Shown: positions 17,962 to 26,372, counted from the first letter of the stretch. The stretch is 64,000 bases of DNA from Clostridia bacterium (GCA_035628995.1 DASPIR010000030.1:62001-126000); one strand, 5' to 3'. Numbers and translations: made by a program. Notes: generated by a model not told the origin, from the sequence alone.

Positions 17962-18138
17962 ATGAGTAGGAATAGAGGACTTATGTCAGATAATCTAAAA
18001 ACCGAAATAGCTAGAGAACTCGGTGTTGACGATATAGTGAGGACAGAAGGATGGGGTGGAGTATCCTCAAGGGATTGTGGCAATATAGTCAGGACAGCGA
18101 TTGAAATAGCCGAAAGAAGCTTAAGCGGCAGCAGATAA
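17962..18138 (+). CDS. Small acid-soluble spore protein, alpha/beta type (SspF-like)
   Basis: A 58-residue protein behind AAGGAGG. It contains LKTEIARELGV and GWGGVSSRDCGNIVRTAIEI, the signature of clostridial alpha/beta-type SASPs that coat and protect spore DNA. It is shorter than the classical SASPs, as for the SspF group. It has its own strong terminator directly downstream. Position after sleB-ypeB fits forespore expression, though I could not identify a convincing sigma-G promoter. Confidence 0.88.
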   Translation: MSRNRGLMSDNLKTEIARELGVDDIVRTEGWGGVSSRDCGNIVRTAIEIAERSLSGSR

Positions 18139-18147
18139 CAGACAAAA

Positions 18148-18189
18148 CCGGGTCAGACCAATAAGTTGGTCTGGACCCGGCTTTTTTTG
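18148..18189 (+). terminator. Strong intrinsic terminator after the SASP gene
   Basis: CCGGGTC-AGACCAA pairs with TTGGTCT-G-GACCCGG (14 bp with one bulged base, loop TAAG), followed by seven T residues. Confidence 0.95.
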
Positions 18190-18263
18190 TTTGATTAATA
18201 ATATGTGAGAGAGTAGAATAATAATATAATGCACCAAAAAATAAATTTTATGGAAAAGCTGCG

Positions 18264-18300
18264 TTAGTCGTCATTCTGAGCGCAGTGAAGAATCTTATTA
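18264..18300. repeat. Dispersed GTCATTCTGAGCGCAGTGAA repeat
   Basis: The sequence GTCATTCTGAGCGCAGTGAA followed by GAATCT resembles a short repeat that I recall from intergenic regions of many unrelated bacteria. Only one copy is seen here, 24 bp before ddl. Confidence 0.5.
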
Positions 18301-18324
18301 ATTGAATAGCTTGGAGGTTAATCA

Positions 18325-19392
18325 ATGAATAACAAATTAAATGTTGCTGTGGTATTCGGCGGGAAGTCAGGAGAGCATGAAGTGTCCCTTATGTCTGCAA
18401 CCAATGTAATAAAAGCGATGGATAAAGAAAAATACAACATATACATGATTGGAATAACAAAACAGGGCAAATGGATGGCATACAATGGAGAAGTGGGTAA
18501 GATAGCAGATGGCAGCTGGGAGAAAGAAGCGGCGGGTATGGGCAGAGATGAGACAATTAATCTGCTTTTTTCCGGTTTGTTCAACGGTGGCGGCGAAAGC
18601 ATAATTGATGTGGTGTTCCCGGTACTGCATGGCCCTAATGGAGAAGACGGTACTATACAGGGACTTTTTGAGATGCTTGATGTTCCCTATGTTAGCTGCG
18701 GAGTTATGGCATCGTCTCTTGGAATGGATAAAGGACTCTCAAAGCAGCTTTTCAAGGATGCCGGGCTTGCGGTAGGCGAATATACAGTGATCTTGAAGGC
18801 GGCGGTTGAGAAGGATATGAATTCAGTTACCAGCATGGTGGAAGATAAATTTGTTTATCCTGTATTCATAAAGCCGGTCAATATGGGTTCCAGTGTGGGT
18901 ATCACAAAAGCACACAACAGGGAAGAATTGGCCAAAGGCTTAATAGAGGCATGCAAGTATGACAGGAAGGTAATGATAGAAGAAAACATCAATTGCAGGG
19001 AGTTTGAATGTGCTGTGCTGGGAAACAACGACCCTGTGGCCTCGGGAATTGGGGAAGTTATCCCCAGCCACGAGTTTTACGATTATGTGGCAAAGTATTT
19101 TGACGACGGCAAGTCGGTGGTGGTTATTCCGGCAGAGCTCCCCGAAAACAAAGTCAATGAGCTAAGAGAAGCTGCGGTCAAAGCTTACAAAGCGTTGGAT
19201 TGCGCTGGAATGTCCAGAGTGGACTTTTTTATGGAGAAGGAGACGGGAAAGATACTTATTAATGAAATAAATACTATCCCAGGCTTCACCAAAATAAGTA
19301 TGTACCCTAAGCTTTGGGATGCAGCCGGAGTCAGCTACAGCAAGCTAATCGACAAGCTAATAGAACTGGCTATCGACAGATACAACGAGTAG
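18325..19392 (+). CDS. ddl: D-alanine--D-alanine ligase
   Basis: ATP-grasp ligase forming D-Ala-D-Ala for peptidoglycan. The 355 residues show VVFGGKSGEHEVSLMSA at the N-terminus, VLHGPNGEDGTIQG near 100, KPVNMGSSVGI near 190, the omega-loop YDYVAKY, and the Mg-binding NEINTIPGFT near 320. The Tyr in the omega loop fits a D-Ala rather than D-lactate ligase. TTGGAGG precedes the ATG. Its TAG stop begins a TAGGAACGACG hairpin. A role in spore or vegetative wall cannot be separated from sequence. Confidence 0.95.
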   Translation: MNNKLNVAVVFGGKSGEHEVSLMSATNVIKAMDKEKYNIYMIGITKQGKWMAYNGEVGKIADGSWEKEAAGMGRDETINLLFSGLFNGGGESIIDVVFPVLHGPNGEDGTIQGLFEMLDVPYVSCGVMASSLGMDKGLSKQLFKDAGLAVGEYTVILKAAVEKDMNSVTSMVEDKFVYPVFIKPVNMGSSVGITKAHNREELAKGLIEACKYDRKVMIEENINCREFECAVLGNNDPVASGIGEVIPSHEFYDYVAKYFDDGKSVVVIPAELPENKVNELREAAVKAYKALDCAGMSRVDFFMEKETGKILINEINTIPGFTKISMYPKLWDAAGVSYSKLIDKLIELAIDRYNE

Positions 19393-19414
19393 GAACGACG
19401 CCCTCGTCGTTTCG
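19390..19414. repeat. TAGGAACGACG hairpin overlapping the ddl stop codon
   Basis: GGAACGACG pairs with CGTCGTTTC around CCCT (9 bp, one G-T pair). The leading TAG is the stop codon of ddl. Related sequence at 9735. Confidence 0.6.
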
Positions 19415-19438
19415 TGATGATACAAAGGAGAATATCAA

Positions 19439-20338
19439 ATGGGATACAAGCTTGTTCATGTGAAAGGCAATACCTACTACTTGGATGGAGCAGCAAAGAT
19501 AGGCATAATAAAAAATGTTGATAATCCATTCAAAAGTATAGTCGTAGATACGGGACTAGACGATGATGCGGGAAGACGTCTAATGAAAATAATGCAGGAA
19601 AACGGCATGGGGGTTGGAACGATAATAAATACCCACTCCCATGCCGATCACTGTGGCGGCAATGATATAGTAAAAAGCAGGACGGACTGTAAAATATATT
19701 CCCCTCCTTTTGATAAAGGAATCATTGAATATCCTGAGCTGGAACCCTTTTACCTCTATTCAGCCTATCCGCTCAAGGAGCTGGACACGAAGTTCCTAAA
19801 AGCAAAAGGGACAAAGGTTGATTATATACTGGAAAAGGGACAGGTAAATATAGACGGAGTTATGCTTGATATAGTGCCGCTGCATGGTCATACCCCTGCA
19901 ATGATTGGGGTTGCTACTTCTGATGGTGTGCTGTTTGCCGGAGACTCCTACTTTTCAAAGAGCATATTGGGAAAACACGGGCTTCCATATTTTACGGGGA
20001 TCGGGGAGGCTATAAACACTCTTGAAAGCTTGAAGTCCATGGATTATGATTACTATGTGCCCAGCCATGGAGAGGCCTTGACAGACCCTGTGGAAACACT
20101 GGATGAAAACATAGAGCTTCTTATGGATATAATGGAGTACATAACTGATATTTGCAGCAAGGCTTTGGACCGGGAGGAAATCGTAGCACATATGGTTGGA
20201 AGATATGAAATCAAGCAAACAATACCACAGTACTACCTTGCTGTTTCAACCGCTTCAGCCTTTTTGTCCCACATGTCCAATGAAGGAATGCTTACTACAT
20301 TATTTGAAGATAATAAGCTTAAATTTGTAAGAAGATAG
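19439..20338 (+). CDS. Metallo-beta-lactamase fold hydrolase
   Basis: A 299-residue protein with the metal-binding motif THSHADHCGGND (about 63-74), a second His in PLHGHTP, an Asp in GVLFAGDSYF and a final His in YVPSHGE, so both zinc sites are complete. The family includes glyoxalase II-like hydrolases, lactonases and others; the substrate cannot be assigned. AAAGGAG precedes the ATG, and it follows ddl closely. No signal peptide, so it is cytosolic. Confidence 0.85.
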   Translation: MGYKLVHVKGNTYYLDGAAKIGIIKNVDNPFKSIVVDTGLDDDAGRRLMKIMQENGMGVGTIINTHSHADHCGGNDIVKSRTDCKIYSPPFDKGIIEYPELEPFYLYSAYPLKELDTKFLKAKGTKVDYILEKGQVNIDGVMLDIVPLHGHTPAMIGVATSDGVLFAGDSYFSKSILGKHGLPYFTGIGEAINTLESLKSMDYDYYVPSHGEALTDPVETLDENIELLMDIMEYITDICSKALDREEIVAHMVGRYEIKQTIPQYYLAVSTASAFLSHMSNEGMLTTLFEDNKLKFVRR

Positions 20339-20508
20339 GTACGAGAGGACGGGTACCACTGAACACACTGAAACCCACTGAAGACACGGCTGGGATATAT
20401 AATTTTTCCGTGCAATTCCGTGGAACATCCGTGTAATTCCGTGGTATACGGACCCTTGCTCCAAAGTCTAGACCCCAAAACACTCGTAACTCGTAACGCG
20501 GAACAGAA
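20339..20508. repeat. Composite of several dispersed short repeats
   Basis: Includes ACTGAACACACTGAAACCCA-type units, then CCGTG(C/T)AATTCCGTGG units (about 20409-20443), then ACTCGTAACTCGTAACGCGG heptamers. The CCGTGTAATTCCGTGG words resemble repeats I recall from other bacterial genomes. It fills almost the whole gap up to the next ribosome binding site (GAAAGGA). Confidence 0.65.
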
Positions 20509-20529
20509 AAGCCGAAAGGATTTGATTTT

Positions 20530-21525
20530 ATGACTAGAGCTCTTGCGTTGATCTCCGGAGGACTTGACAGTATATTGGCTGCAAAGCTGATTAAGATGCA
20601 AGGTATTGAGGTAATTGGAATTTGCTTTGCTTCCGCATTTTTCGGATCAAAAAATGGCGAAAGAATGGCTGCACAAATAGACATGCCCTTGAGAGTAGTT
20701 GATTTTACAGAAGATCATCTGGTCATGACAAAACACCCCAAGCACGGATATGGGAAAAACATGAACCCCTGTATTGACTGTCATGCAATGATGCTGAAGT
20801 ATGCGGGCAATTTGCTTGCGGAGCTTAAAGGCGACTTTTTGATTACCGGGGAAGTACTCGATCAAAGGCCAATGTCTCAGAATAAAAAGTCATTGGGCAT
20901 AGTGCAAAAGGAGTCCGGCTTTGAAGAGAAGATATTAAGACCGCTTTGTGCATTGAATCTAGAGCCTACACAGATGGAAATAGACGGCCTTGTTGATAGG
21001 ACAAGCCTCCTGGGTATAAGCGGCAAGTCAAGGAAGCCGCAAATAGAGCTTGCCAGGAAGTTGGGAATCAAGGATTATCCTTCTCCTGCGGGAGGATGCA
21101 TGCTTACGGAGCCGCAATTTGCCAACCGCCTCAGAGATTTGTACAAGCACGGCAAAGAAAGTGTGAAGCCTGTGGACATACAGCTTCTAAAGCTTGGCAG
21201 GCATTTGCGGGTTTCGCCGACCCTAAAAGTTGTATGCACAAGAGATGAAAATGAATACGAGCTTCTTAATAAAATTTTGAAGGATGAGTATATAATATTT
21301 GATACGGAAGATTGTACCGGTTCGACTGTCGTAGCTGCACCCTCGCCGGGATGCACGATTACCCATGAGGATATGGTATTTGCCGCTTCGGTTGCTGCAA
21401 GGTACAGTAAAGAAAGAGAAAAGGAAAGCGTAAGAATAAAATTCAGCAAAAAAAGTGATACTGAACATGAATACATGCAAGTAAAGCCAATCAGTGATGA
21501 AGAAATAAGGAAGTATTTGCTGTAG
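20530..21525 (+). CDS. PP-loop ATP pyrophosphatase, tRNA-thiolation-like (ThiI/MnmA-related)
   Basis: 331 residues. The N-terminus carries the PP-loop SGGLDS (8-13) that binds ATP in adenylating enzymes such as ThiI and MnmA. CIDCHAMM near 83 and PAGGCML near 190 supply conserved Cys residues that could take part in sulfur transfer. The last 100 or so residues (KVVCTRDENEYELLNKIL onward) look like a separate domain, perhaps RNA-binding of the NFACT type. A role in tRNA sulfur modification is inferred from the family; the modified base is unknown. Confidence 0.75.
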   Translation: MTRALALISGGLDSILAAKLIKMQGIEVIGICFASAFFGSKNGERMAAQIDMPLRVVDFTEDHLVMTKHPKHGYGKNMNPCIDCHAMMLKYAGNLLAELKGDFLITGEVLDQRPMSQNKKSLGIVQKESGFEEKILRPLCALNLEPTQMEIDGLVDRTSLLGISGKSRKPQIELARKLGIKDYPSPAGGCMLTEPQFANRLRDLYKHGKESVKPVDIQLLKLGRHLRVSPTLKVVCTRDENEYELLNKILKDEYIIFDTEDCTGSTVVAAPSPGCTITHEDMVFAASVAARYSKEREKESVRIKFSKKSDTEHEYMQVKPISDEEIRKYLL

Positions 21526-21632
21526 ACTCGAGACACGAGACTCGAGATTTGAGGAGTAGGGGCGAACAGTGTTCGCCCAAATAGGCTCCGAAGACTTTTC
21601 TTAAAGCACGTGGCACGAGGCACGTAGCACGA
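21524..21632. repeat. Heptamer-array repeat with central hairpin
   Basis: Left units GACACGA-GACTCGA-GATTTGA, hairpin GGGCGAACAGTGTTCGCCC (21560-21578), core GGCTCCGAAGACTTTTCTTA (about 21583-21602), right units GCACGTG-GCACGAG-GCACGTA-GCACGAG. It starts at the stop codon of the preceding gene and ends 6-7 bp before the next ribosome binding site. Confidence 0.85.
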
Positions 21633-21656
21633 GGCATAAAAAGGAATGATGAATTC

Positions 21657-22088
21657 ATGAGCAATGGAATCCCAATAAAACTACATATAAAATCCTCTCA
21701 GTCTGACTGCAATGGCACTATGGACAGCATGGAGTTTTATACCGAGGGTAAATATTATGAAAAGCAGGACAGCAAATACTTTAGTTATCAGGAGTCCGAG
21801 ATATCAGGACTGGAGGGTACCGCCACCGTGCTTAAGCTGGGGAAGGAAGAAGCTGTGCTTATAAGAAGTGGAGCCTTAAGCTCCAAAATGACTTTCCGTA
21901 TAGGCTGTGAGACAGAAAACGCATACAGTACAGAATATGGAGTATTTGACTTATCAATACTGACGCATAAGATTGATATAAATATTTGTAATAGCATGGT
22001 CAATGGTGTATACTTGAGCTACGGGCTCAGGATAAACGCCGGGGAAGTCTACACAAATGAAATGACCATAAAGATATCGTATAATTGA
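21657..22088 (+). CDS. DUF1934 (YwiB-like) protein
   Basis: A 143-residue protein with mostly beta-strand pattern and no signal peptide. The MDSMEFYTEGKYYEK opening strand pair and later FDLSILTHKIDINI fit the DUF1934/YwiB family, small calycin-like barrels of Firmicutes with no established function. AAAAAGGAATGATGAATTC precedes the ATG; the spacing is slightly long. A hairpin terminator follows, so it may be the last gene of the ddl group. Confidence 0.75.
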   Translation: MSNGIPIKLHIKSSQSDCNGTMDSMEFYTEGKYYEKQDSKYFSYQESEISGLEGTATVLKLGKEEAVLIRSGALSSKMTFRIGCETENAYSTEYGVFDLSILTHKIDINICNSMVNGVYLSYGLRINAGEVYTNEMTIKISYN

Positions 22089-22100
22089 TGATTTAAAAAC

Positions 22101-22126
22101 AGCAGGTGGCAGAATACCTGCTTTTA
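22101..22126 (+). terminator. Intrinsic terminator after the DUF1934 gene
   Basis: Stem AGCAGGT/ACCTGCT, 8-nt loop, followed by a short T run. Confidence 0.8.
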
Positions 22127-22211
22127 ATATAAGCCTTATGCCGAATAATCGGCAGCATTATTGATGCGTGACAGCCCTAAATCAAATTGGTTTAAGAAAG
22201 GGGAAGCTAGC

Positions 22212-23630
22212 TTGCTGAATTCTTTATTCAAGGAAAATATTGAAGATATATTAGATAATATTGAAGAGGGTATACACATTGTCGATAGTACAGGGAAAAT
22301 TGTATACTACAATAAATTCGCAGCGGAATTGGATAATATAAATCCGGAGGATGCTTTGGGAAGAAATATACTGGAGATATATCCTTCTCTAACAGAGGAT
22401 ACCAGTACCATACTTAAGACAATAAAGTCAGGGAAGCCAATTCTTAATTATCAGCAGGCTTTTAAAAACTACAAAGGAGTTCATATAACTACCGTTAATT
22501 CAACCATACCGATAATTTCAGGTAAGCGTATCATTGGTGCACTTGAGGTTTCAAGAGATATTACTGAGGTCAAGAAGCTTTCCGAAAAGCTTGTAGATTT
22601 GCAAGCAGAGCTTTTAAGGGATGCGAAGGTTGAAAAAGTCTATGATGGAAGCAAGGCGTTTTTCAATTTTGGAGATATAATCGGTACATCGGAAGTCATG
22701 CTGAAGCTCAAGAAGGATGCTTTGACAGTGTCTGCATCGCCATCACCGATTATGATATACGGCGAAACCGGTACAGGTAAGGAACTGCTTGTCCATGCCA
22801 TACACAATGCAAGCTCCAGAAGGGATAAGCCTTTCATTGCCCAAAATTGTGCGGCACTTCCAGAGACTTTGCTTGAAAGCATACTTTTTGGCACAATCAA
22901 AGGCAGCTTCACTGGAGCGGAAACAAGACCGGGGCTTTTTGAAATAGCTAATGGAGGAACCTTGTTCCTGGATGAGATCAATTCCATGTCTCTGCAGCTG
23001 CAGGCAAAGCTTCTGAGAGTTATACAGGACGGAAATGTGAGAAGAGTCGGTGATACAAGAACCATTCACGTGGATGTGCGCATAGTGACTGCTATAAATA
23101 TTGACCCCAGGCAGGCACTTCAGGATAAGACTCTGAGGGATGACCTATTCTTCCGTTTGAGCGTAATTTCGATTAAAATGCCTGCATTAAGAGAAAAGAG
23201 AGAAGATATAAATCTGCTCATAGAGCACTTTATCAAGAAGTACAACAAGCGGCTGCACAAAAATGTCAAGCATGTCAGTGATGATGTGGAGGAATTTTTT
23301 ATGAGCTACCCCTGGCCTGGTAATGTAAGGGAACTGGAACATTCCATTGAAGGTGCCATGAACATCGCAGAAGGGGATACAATTGACAGCAAATGCCTGC
23401 CCTATTACTTGGGAGAGATATTCACCAAATCCCGGTCAACTCAAGAGGATCACGAGATCAAATCCTTGAAGGAAACGCTGTACAATCTTGAAAGGAACCT
23501 TATAGAGAAGGCATTGAAAAAGAGTGAAGGCAACATAACAAGGGCAGCAGAGATGCTTGATGTGCCAAGGCAGACACTTCAGTACAAAATAGGCAAATAC
23601 AATATCAAAATGTATGACGCCGGATTTTAG
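22212..23630 (+). CDS. Sigma-54-dependent activator with PAS domain
   Basis: 472 residues. PAS domain (about 12-125: ILDNIEEGIHIVDSTGKIVYYN), then an AAA+ domain with Walker A GETGTGKE, the sigma-54 contact loop GSFTGA (canonical GAFTGA), Walker B TLFLDEI, and a C-terminal Fis-type helix-turn-helix (ITRAAEMLDVPRQTLQYKI). No receiver domain, so it probably responds to a small ligand or redox cue through PAS. TTG at 22212 has AAGGGGAAG at good spacing; an upstream ATG (22164) has none. The next operon carries a consensus -24/-12 promoter, making lysine fermentation the likely target. Confidence 0.92.
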   Translation: MLNSLFKENIEDILDNIEEGIHIVDSTGKIVYYNKFAAELDNINPEDALGRNILEIYPSLTEDTSTILKTIKSGKPILNYQQAFKNYKGVHITTVNSTIPIISGKRIIGALEVSRDITEVKKLSEKLVDLQAELLRDAKVEKVYDGSKAFFNFGDIIGTSEVMLKLKKDALTVSASPSPIMIYGETGTGKELLVHAIHNASSRRDKPFIAQNCAALPETLLESILFGTIKGSFTGAETRPGLFEIANGGTLFLDEINSMSLQLQAKLLRVIQDGNVRRVGDTRTIHVDVRIVTAINIDPRQALQDKTLRDDLFFRLSVISIKMPALREKREDINLLIEHFIKKYNKRLHKNVKHVSDDVEEFFMSYPWPGNVRELEHSIEGAMNIAEGDTIDSKCLPYYLGEIFTKSRSTQEDHEIKSLKETLYNLERNLIEKALKKSEGNITRAAEMLDVPRQTLQYKIGKYNIKMYDAGF

Positions 23631-23672
23631 GCAACAGCATCGCTAATTTCAAAAAAAACGGTAAATATTTTG

Positions 23673-23705
23673 AAAAGCACACATTCTAAATGAGTGCTTT
23701 TTTAT
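23673..23705 (+). terminator. Intrinsic terminator of the sigma-54 activator gene
   Basis: AAAAGCAC-A-CATT pairs with AATG-A-GTGCTTTT (one internal mismatch), followed by T residues. It separates the regulator from its presumed target operon. Confidence 0.9.
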
Positions 23706-23737
23706 TTATTGTAAGCGAGATATGCAAGCGGTGTGCG

Positions 23738-23775
23738 GCTTCTGGCGTGTATGCTCATAGAAAATCATCAGAAGC
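23738..23775. promoter_or_regulatory. Inverted repeat just upstream of the sigma-54 promoter
   Basis: GCTTCTG (23738-23744) and CAGAAGC (23769-23775) are exact reverse complements 8 bp or more upstream of the -24 element. It could be part of the activator binding site, although it is closer than usual enhancers. Confidence 0.35.
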
Positions 23776-23782
23776 GCTGTAC

Positions 23783-23800
23783 TTGGCATACAACTTGCAA
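23783..23800 (+). promoter_or_regulatory. Sigma-54 (-24/-12) promoter of the kdd-kam operon
   Basis: TTGGCATACAACTTGCAA contains the GG (23785-23786) and GC (23797-23798) elements with exactly 10 bp between them, matching the TGGCAN7TTGC consensus except for one base. It is about 100 bp before kdd and downstream of a sigma-54 activator gene. Confidence 0.88.
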
Positions 23801-23834
23801 ATGTTAAAAATGTAACAAGCTCATTAGAGCGTAG

Positions 23835-23853
23835 GGGTGAACACTGTTCGCCC
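23835..23853. repeat. Hairpin repeat (variant) in the kdd leader
   Basis: GGGTGAACACTGTTCGCCC, a member of the GGGCGAACA/TGTTCGCCC family with a T that still pairs as G-T in RNA and a central C instead of G. It lies between the -12 element and the kdd start, so it would be in the 5' untranslated RNA. Confidence 0.8.
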
Positions 23854-23897
23854 ACCCAATATAAGTAATTGTATTTGATTAAGGAGGAAAAAGACAC

Positions 23898-24938
23898 ATG
23901 AAAAAGGGATGCAAATTTGGTACTCACAGGGTTATAGAACCGGTTGGCGTATTGCCGCAGCCAGCGAATAAAATTGATAACAACATGGATGAGATCTATG
24001 ACAATGAAATACTTATCAATGTCCAGACCCTGAATATCGACTCTGCCAGCTTCACACAGATAGAAGAGCAGGCTCACGGAGACGAAAAGAAGATAGCTGA
24101 GATAATGCTGGGTATCGTGGAAAAGCAGGGCAAGCATAGGAACCCTGTTACAGGCTCCGGCGGGATGCTGATAGGTACAGTTGAAAAGATAGGTACTGCA
24201 TTGGAAGGCACAACTGACTTAAAGGTTGGAGACAAGATAGCAACACTTGTATCGCTTTCGCTTACTCCTCTTAGAATTGATAAAATAAAGGAAATCAGAA
24301 AAGATATCGATCAGGTTGATATTGACGGAAAAGCAATACTTTTTGAAAGCGGAATATATGCAAAGCTTCCGACTGACATGCCGGAGAAGCTCGCACTTTC
24401 AGCTCTTGACGTAGCTGGTGCTCCAGCCCAAACAGCCAAGCTTGTTAAACCAGGAGACAAAGTTTTCATAATAGGCGCAGGCGGAAAGTCCGGAACACTA
24501 TGCTGCTATGAAGCAAAGAGAAGAGCAGGAGTTACAGGCAAGGTTATAGGCTGCTGCGGAAGTCCCAAGAGTGCAGCAAGATTACAGAAGCTTGGAGTAT
24601 GTGATGAAATATTCGTAGGCGATGCTACAAAGCCTGTAGAGATTATGAACAAGGTATCAGAGCTTACAAACGGAGAATTGGCTGATGTAACTATCAACTG
24701 CGTAAATATAAATGATACCGAGATGACAAGCATACTTGCTACAAAAAATATCGGCGTAGTATATTTCTTCAGCATGGCTACAAGCTTTACAAAAGCAGCT
24801 CTGGGCGCTGAAGGTGTAGGAAGCGATGTTACTATGATAATTGGAAACGGCTACACTAAGGGACACGCAGAGATCACTCTCCAGATACTTAGGGACAGCA
24901 AAGAATTGAGAGACCTTTTCACAGAGCTTTATGCGTAA
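23898..24938 (+). CDS. kdd: L-erythro-3,5-diaminohexanoate dehydrogenase
   Basis: Catalyses the NAD-dependent oxidative deamination of 3,5-diaminohexanoate to 5-amino-3-oxohexanoate in lysine fermentation. 346 residues in the zinc-free alcohol dehydrogenase-like fold: a catalytic-domain N-terminus and a Rossmann segment VFIIGAGGKSGTLCCYEAKR near 198-215 for NAD. AAGGAGG precedes the ATG. It is the first gene after the sigma-54 promoter and directly precedes kamA. Assignment rests on the characteristic N-terminus (GTHRVIEPVGVLPQPANKID) plus context. Confidence 0.92.
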   Translation: MKKGCKFGTHRVIEPVGVLPQPANKIDNNMDEIYDNEILINVQTLNIDSASFTQIEEQAHGDEKKIAEIMLGIVEKQGKHRNPVTGSGGMLIGTVEKIGTALEGTTDLKVGDKIATLVSLSLTPLRIDKIKEIRKDIDQVDIDGKAILFESGIYAKLPTDMPEKLALSALDVAGAPAQTAKLVKPGDKVFIIGAGGKSGTLCCYEAKRRAGVTGKVIGCCGSPKSAARLQKLGVCDEIFVGDATKPVEIMNKVSELTNGELADVTINCVNINDTEMTSILATKNIGVVYFFSMATSFTKAALGAEGVGSDVTMIIGNGYTKGHAEITLQILRDSKELRDLFTELYA

Positions 24939-24963
24939 GTAAAGTTATAAGGAGGCAGAAACA

Positions 24964-26271
24964 TTGAGAAGCTATAAAGATATACCATTATGGAAGAATG
25001 TTACTCCAGAACAGTGGAACGACTGGAAATGGCAGGTAGCAAACAGAATAACAACAGTTGACCAGCTTAAGCAGGTAATAAACCTTACGCCTGGAGAAGA
25101 AGCGGGAGTAGATGAATGCTTGAAAACCTTAAGGGGAGCAATCACTCCATATTATGCATCCCTTATGGATCCTAACGACCCTAACTGTCCTATAAGGAAG
25201 CAGGCGGTGCCTAATTCACTGGAGCTCCACAAAGCAGATGCAGACATGCTGGACCCTCTTCATGAAGATGAAGATTCACCGGTGCCTGGTCTGACTCACA
25301 GATATCCCAACAGAGCGCTGCTGCTTATCACAGACCAGTGCTCAATGTACTGCAGACATTGTACAAGAAGAAGATTTGCAGGACAGCATGACGAACAGAT
25401 GCCTATGGAAAGAATAGATAAGGCAATAGAATATATCAGAAATACACCTGTTATAAGAGACGTGCTTCTCTCAGGCGGGGACCCATTGCTTGTAAGTGAT
25501 GACGTACTTGAATATATCATCAGCAAGCTTAGGGAAATCAAGCATGTTGAGATTGTGAGGCTTGGCTCAAGGACTCCTGTGGTTATGCCGCAGAGAATAA
25601 CCGACGATTTGGTGAATATGCTTAAAAAATATCACCCAGTATGGCTTAATACTCATTTTAACCATCCTAAGGAAATTACTCCTGAAGCTGTTGCGGCTTG
25701 CAATAAGCTTGCTGATGCAGGTATTGTACTTGGCAACCAGTCAGTACTTCTAAGAGGAGTAAACGACTGTGTGCATATAATGAGAGACCTTGTACATGGA
25801 CTTGTAAAAATGAGAGTAAGACCTTACTATATTTATCAGTGCGACCTTTCATTTGGTATAGAGCACTTCAGGACTACAGTATCAAAGGGAATTGAGATAA
25901 TTGAAGGCCTTAGAGGACATACTTCCGGTTTTTGCGTGCCAACCTTCGTTGTTGATGCACCCGGAGGCGGCGGGAAAATACCTGTAATGCCCCAGTACTT
26001 AATTTCACAGAGTAAGAAGAAAGTAATTCTCAGGAACTTTGAAGGGGTTGTTACTACTTACACTGAGCCTGAGTATGTTGAAGAACCATGCACCTGCGAA
26101 GTATGCACAGGAAAGAAGGAAGACAGACTTTCCGGTGTTGCGGGACTGCTGGCTGGAAATGCATTAAACCTTGAACCAACGGAAATGCTTAGAAAAGAAA
26201 GAACAAAAGCAAGAGATAAGAAAGAAAGCAGCGGTGGATGCTGCTGCAGCGGCGGAAACTGCCACGAATAA
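24964..26271 (+). CDS. kamA: Lysine 2,3-aminomutase
   Basis: Radical-SAM, PLP-dependent conversion of L-lysine to L-beta-lysine, the first step of the pathway. 435 residues; start is TTG behind AAGGAGG. Cluster ligands C126, C130 and C133 (CSMYCRHC), PLP Lys K338 (GGGGKIP) and zinc ligands C376, C378 and C381 (CTCEVC) are all one position beyond those of the Clostridium subterminale enzyme. After residue 381 there is a longer than usual tail ending in the Cys-rich GGCCCSGGNCHE. Second gene of the kdd-kam operon. Confidence 0.97.
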   Translation: MRSYKDIPLWKNVTPEQWNDWKWQVANRITTVDQLKQVINLTPGEEAGVDECLKTLRGAITPYYASLMDPNDPNCPIRKQAVPNSLELHKADADMLDPLHEDEDSPVPGLTHRYPNRALLLITDQCSMYCRHCTRRRFAGQHDEQMPMERIDKAIEYIRNTPVIRDVLLSGGDPLLVSDDVLEYIISKLREIKHVEIVRLGSRTPVVMPQRITDDLVNMLKKYHPVWLNTHFNHPKEITPEAVAACNKLADAGIVLGNQSVLLRGVNDCVHIMRDLVHGLVKMRVRPYYIYQCDLSFGIEHFRTTVSKGIEIIEGLRGHTSGFCVPTFVVDAPGGGGKIPVMPQYLISQSKKKVILRNFEGVVTTYTEPEYVEEPCTCEVCTGKKEDRLSGVAGLLAGNALNLEPTEMLRKERTKARDKKESSGGCCCSGGNCHE

Positions 26272-26273
26272 AT

Positions 26274-26372
26274 AATGTAGGGGCGAACAGTGTTCGCCCC
26301 TACATTCCGAAACCCAATAAAACTACAAAGACATGCTAAATGCACGTGGCACGAAGCACGTAGCACGAGGCA
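26274..26372. repeat. Heptamer/hairpin repeat between kamA and kamB
   Basis: A 33-nt perfect palindrome (26274-26306; 16-bp arms around one G) includes GGGCGAACAGTGTTCGCCC. Then a decayed core and right units GCACGTG-GCACGAA-GCACGTA-GCACGAG. It starts 3 bp after the kamA stop and ends near the kamB ribosome binding site. Confidence 0.85.

Noticed and set aside
21075-21623. 182-codon minus-strand open frame opposite the PP-loop gene
   Set aside because: Antisense shadow of a recognised protein; low-complexity Ser/Phe-rich product.
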